Shown: positions 20,236 through 23,215 of the stretch, piece after piece
How the letters are laid out: each line of letters begins with the position of its first letter
Position numbering within the stretch: the first letter of the stretch is position 1
DNA from: a virus
Length of the DNA stretch: 23,215 nt
IMG/VR virus record: IMGVR_UViG_3300022072_002622
Coordinates: 1 to 23,215 of that record
Strand: one strand, 5' to 3'
Made by a program: the position numbers and the translations under genes
The notes under the pieces: model-generated
The model's input: only the letters and a program-made list of their open reading frames with translations
Told to the model about the DNA's origin: nothing
Databases searched by the model: none

Positions 20236-22866
20236 ATGACTATTTCAGTAGCTACTTCTAAAGTAATAACTCAAATCGATATTCTGACGGAGCAATACGC
20301 TCCGTCAGCTCTTGATCGCCCAAATACTTGGAGTAATACGGAAACTACGATATTAGTAGTTCCAAGTCCCGATGCGAGAGAGTCAGTTCAGACAGAGTTT
20401 AGTAGTACAGAAGTAGTTACTGGAGCAAGTTCTATTAGATTTATTAATTCTTATTCCACCACTGAAGCTCAGATTAATGTGCTTAGTTCCGCAAGTACTC
20501 AGACCCCAATTGAGGTAGAGTTCGACACTATCTCACTTGGCTATGGCTATGCTCGTCACGGAGTATTTTCTCCTTATGCTTTTAAGTCAGGAGAGTCTTT
20601 AGTAAATGTAAGAGATGTTTTTGCAGATGTATCTTATACTGCTTGGAATAATCAGTACTCTGATATTATTACACAGAAGGATCCTACTAGATTTGTAAGT
20701 TTCTCGGTCTTAGAGTTTGGGTCCCCAGAAGCTATTCAAGGTTTAACAACTATTCAGGTTATGGATGGAGAATTGATACCCCCTGATATTACGCAATCAT
20801 TTCCCTCAAGTGTAAATATATCTGTTTCTTATGACGCAACGTGGGCTCAAACAGCAAATCCACAGCCTTCAGGGTACGTACCAAGTGCAGCAGTAGGAAC
20901 TACTACAGAGTATTATAGAATAGTAGAATTGACTAATAATGCAGACATTTTTGGTACGACTTATCCTAATGGAGATTATTCGTGGCAGGATGGTCCTGTA
21001 TCCCTTCTATATGATAATATTCAATTTGCAGTAGAGCCCTTACTTAGGCCTAGTAGTATTGTAGGAGGACTAGAATACACTATGTCTCGTCAGAATCCAG
21101 GGGCGAGGCCTTCGAGACAATATCTTGGTACTGGGTACGGCTTTAATACAGAGGAATCTGGACAATATGGAGTACTTTTTATTGGTAATACTTCAACTTA
21201 CCCTCAAGATCATGGTATGGGGGTAAAAATTCCGGGAGCTGCTATGAGGAGTAGGTACCTTAGAGTAGCTTTCGATCATTTGAAAACTACTAATACCTCA
21301 TCCCACGAGGGAGATTATCCTTTTACATTTGATGCTATCATAGGTATGTCTACTACGTTTTCTGGAATTCCTATCCCTCGATTAGGGGATGTGCCTCAAT
21401 CTTTCCCAGATTTAAATCATGATGGGAGGGCTCAACTAAGGCGAAGAGTTAGAGATACTGGTCAGGTTGAGAGAGAAAGCTCTGCATGCCTCCTAAGTAC
21501 AGGAGTACAGACTTCTGATATAAGGGCTATAGAGGATAGTAATAATCCTTTTAATAATATGGCTGTCTTTGATGAGGCGACTGTATCAGATATAGATGAT
21601 TTTTTCCCTCCTGTTACAAACTCTAAAATAGCTAAGACTATCTATATTCTAGACCTTCAAACAGGACTACATTATTTTTTCTCTAAGAATCTTGAGTTAA
21701 AGACTACTATGGAACAGATCTGTTCAGCAAATTCTGGAATAACTAACTATGATCATAATAAAGATACTTATTTATCCTGGAATATAAGCCCTTTTGTTGA
21801 AGATCGTGAAGCAATGTGTCAGAATCTCTATATGAGTTTCTTTAAAATAACTATAGCGGATACTTGGGATACTTCTGATATATTGCTCGACCCAGAAGCA
21901 GAGCCTACAGGACAGTATCAGCAAATACTTAGAAGCTGGGAAAATAATGAAGATCAAAACACTAATATTTTAAGTGATAATCAGCAAGCAGGAATAGAGA
22001 TATTCGGGCAGTTAGATCTTCCTACTACTCCCGCCATCGATTATGACCTCTCTAAAGCTCCGGAACCAGATCTTGGAAAAGTTATAATGCTACAACCTGT
22101 TAAATTTGAGATAAAGGGACCTTGGCTAGGAGATCAATTAGGCTCAAACAAACTTAAATACGATTACTTACCAATAGCTAGTATTCCTGTGCCTATTGAT
22201 ATATCTCATCGAGCTACTCATATTGGAGAGCCTACCAGTATAGATTTTACAGTACTTCGTCCAATTATACCTATGGGAGAAAGCCCAGAGCTACAAAACT
22301 TAAGGGTAGCCGTGTCTTCAAGAGAATTTTTTAGCCCCTCTCCTCTACAGAGTAGAGTACTAATAGAGACTAAAGTTCGGCCTACATATGAAAGAAATTT
22401 TACAAATAATATACTACCTGCCCAAATTGAAATTCAAATTGAAAATTCTAGTACTTACTTAGGTGGGGGGTCTGGGCAGGATATAATTAATAATAATGCA
22501 ATATTAGATACTAGTAAAACTTCCATAACTACAGGATTCGATAGATATTTTTTCACAATACTAACTCAATTTAGCTCTGTAGATATAACAATACCTATCG
22601 AAAATAATAATTTTGAGACTCTAACTCTAGGAACGGTAGATTTTGGTACTATAGATATAATTATAGGACTAGATAGAATATCGTATTTTAGAACAATTAC
22701 TCAACCAAGGGTGGCAGAAACACTTATATTTACACAAGAGCTTTCAAATCTTGTATTCTTTCAAGACTCAAGTGGAAAGACTCAATTTGGTATTGAAAGC
22801 GATTTTGTTATATTCCCCATATTTGGGGGCGGAATCGGCAGTTATGAATTGCTGATAAGTGAATAA
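20236..22866 (+). CDS. Large virion-associated protein of unknown function (876 residues)
   Basis: An 876-residue protein, not recognised. The N-terminal part (residues 1-200) is repetitive and beta-rich, with Ser/Thr-rich strands such as TTILVVPSPDARESVQTEF and SSIRFINSYSTTEAQINV. The middle (about 280-480) has GVKIPGAAMRSRYLRVAFDH, LNHDGRAQLRRRVRDTGQ and IYILDLQTGLHYFFSKNLE. The rest (about 480-876) mixes helices and strands, ending in hydrophobic beta strands with GGGIGSYELLISE. No signal peptide, membrane helix or enzyme motif is evident. It starts 3 nt after the previous stop, with no strong ribosome site, suggesting coupled translation. Size, composition and position between other presumed virion genes point to a tail, baseplate or fibre-linked structural protein; this is inference from context. 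Confidence 0.65.
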   Translation: MTISVATSKVITQIDILTEQYAPSALDRPNTWSNTETTILVVPSPDARESVQTEFSSTEVVTGASSIRFINSYSTTEAQINVLSSASTQTPIEVEFDTISLGYGYARHGVFSPYAFKSGESLVNVRDVFADVSYTAWNNQYSDIITQKDPTRFVSFSVLEFGSPEAIQGLTTIQVMDGELIPPDITQSFPSSVNISVSYDATWAQTANPQPSGYVPSAAVGTTTEYYRIVELTNNADIFGTTYPNGDYSWQDGPVSLLYDNIQFAVEPLLRPSSIVGGLEYTMSRQNPGARPSRQYLGTGYGFNTEESGQYGVLFIGNTSTYPQDHGMGVKIPGAAMRSRYLRVAFDHLKTTNTSSHEGDYPFTFDAIIGMSTTFSGIPIPRLGDVPQSFPDLNHDGRAQLRRRVRDTGQVERESSACLLSTGVQTSDIRAIEDSNNPFNNMAVFDEATVSDIDDFFPPVTNSKIAKTIYILDLQTGLHYFFSKNLELKTTMEQICSANSGITNYDHNKDTYLSWNISPFVEDREAMCQNLYMSFFKITIADTWDTSDILLDPEAEPTGQYQQILRSWENNEDQNTNILSDNQQAGIEIFGQLDLPTTPAIDYDLSKAPEPDLGKVIMLQPVKFEIKGPWLGDQLGSNKLKYDYLPIASIPVPIDISHRATHIGEPTSIDFTVLRPIIPMGESPELQNLRVAVSSREFFSPSPLQSRVLIETKVRPTYERNFTNNILPAQIEIQIENSSTYLGGGSGQDIINNNAILDTSKTSITTGFDRYFFTILTQFSSVDITIPIENNNFETLTLGTVDFGTIDIIIGLDRISYFRTITQPRVAETLIFTQELSNLVFFQDSSGKTQFGIESDFVIFPIFGGGIGSYELLISE

Positions 22867-22876
22867 GGACTTTGAT

Positions 22877-23125
22877 ATGAAAAATATTCAAAAAATTAGA
22901 AATAGATGGCATGTATCAGATGGTAAGGGCTCCACTGTATTTTTTAAGTCTGAAGAGGCTGCGAAAGAATATGCGGGGCATCCCACTGAGGAAGCCTTAT
23001 GTGAAACGTGTGCTTGCGCACCTTGTGAATGTTTTATAGAAAAAGAAAAGCCCAAAGCTGTTACTAGTGATGTTAATATTAATATCGGTAATAATATTGA
23101 CTTTGGTAAAGGAAACATTTTTTAA
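22877..23125 (+). CDS. Hypothetical 82-residue protein with a five-cysteine cluster
   Basis: An 82-residue protein. Residues 6-34 (KIRNRWHVSDGKGSTVFFKS ... EEAAKEYAG) form a small basic beta-hairpin/helix unit. Residues 41-53 hold LCETCACAPCECF with Cys42, 45, 47, 50 and 52, spacing C-x2-C-x-C-x2-C-x-C, resembling a metallothionein-like or zinc-knuckle metal site. The tail (NINIGNNIDFGKGNIF) is Asn/Gly rich. ATG 22877 is chosen because AAGGA lies 7 nt upstream; a GTG at 22859 would add six residues and overlap the previous stop without a better ribosome site. Its stop TAA shares its last base with the next ATG. Function is unknown; metal binding is inferred from cysteine spacing. Confidence 0.65.
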   Translation: MKNIQKIRNRWHVSDGKGSTVFFKSEEAAKEYAGHPTEEALCETCACAPCECFIEKEKPKAVTSDVNINIGNNIDFGKGNIF

Positions 23126-23205
23126 TGACCTTACTTAATAAATATCATAATGGAAAACCTTGTGGTAAAAAGAAAAAACGTAAAACTAAAAAAAGGAGAA
23201 AATAG
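23125..23205 (+). CDS. 26-residue, very basic peptide (TAATG-coupled)
   Basis: ATG 23125 shares its A with the stop of the upstream gene (TAATG), and AAAGGAAA (23108-23115) lies about 10 nt upstream. The peptide is MTLLNKYHNGKPCG followed by a run of Lys/Arg (KKKKRKTKKRRK) ending at TAG 23203-23205. Such a charge could bind nucleic acid or be packaged. The same DNA also supplies the AAAGGAG ribosome site for the next gene, so the Lys/Arg tail may partly reflect A/G-rich spacer. The junctions at both ends (shared A, and stop directly followed by ATG) argue that it is translated. Confidence 0.45.
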   Translation: MTLLNKYHNGKPCGKKKKRKTKKRRK

Positions 23206-23215
23206 ATGGCTTCTC
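23206..23215 (+). CDS. Start of next rightward gene, cut by right edge
   Basis: ATG at 23206 directly follows the TAG of the small basic ORF, with an AAAGGAG ribosome site (about 23192-23198) at good spacing. Only the first three codons (Met-Ala-Ser) lie in the window, so the product cannot be named. Confidence 0.6.

Overview
The window reads as part of a tailed-phage genome (Caudoviricetes), probably infecting a Gram-negative and perhaps marine bacterium. Evidence for a phage: a terminase-small-subunit-like protein, a 4,735-residue tail-fibre-like protein opening with the usual tail-fibre N-terminus, two more large beta-rich virion-like proteins, tightly packed genes and very short ORFs. A Gram-negative host is suggested by a TorF/Gcw_chp-type outer-membrane porin carried by the phage. 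No plasmid, transposon, CRISPR, rRNA or tRNA signal was seen. Host and phage genus cannot be fixed from the sequence alone.

Layout. Positions 1-1732 hold six leftward genes: an edge-truncated DEDD (DnaQ-like) exonuclease, a HAD-fold phosphatase, a three-helix membrane protein, a small HTH/SAP-like protein, a 36-residue membrane peptide and a 64-residue unknown. They look like an early or nucleotide-metabolism module. Positions 1733-2343 are a non-coding divergent control region. It contains two leftward copies of a -24/-12 (sigma-54-like) promoter element, an inverted-repeat cluster between them, phased A-tracts, and a strong rightward sigma-70 promoter. Positions 2255-2951 form a self-contained unit of promoter, porin gene and hairpin terminator, which is the architecture of a 'moron'. 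A perfect-consensus sigma-70 promoter (TTGACA-N17-TATAAT) then abuts the start of the terminase-like gene at 3003. From there to the right edge every gene is rightward with overlaps or gaps of at most 11 nt, so the 20 kb virion cluster may be one transcript.

The cluster runs: terminase small subunit; coiled-coil tail-anchored membrane protein (holin/XhlA-like); giant fibre; a 112-residue His/Cys-bearing protein; a 643-residue beta-rich protein with a C-terminal Ig-like domain; an 876-residue unknown; an 82-residue Cys-cluster protein; a 26-residue very basic peptide; and the first codons of another gene. The giant fibre dominates. About 40 copies of a short 'L-x-D-L-T-D-V-D ... W-x-P' repeat form shafts between five large beta-propeller-like blocks. 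Four of these blocks are FG-GAP type, each with seven visible blades, and each is followed by the same adapter domain.
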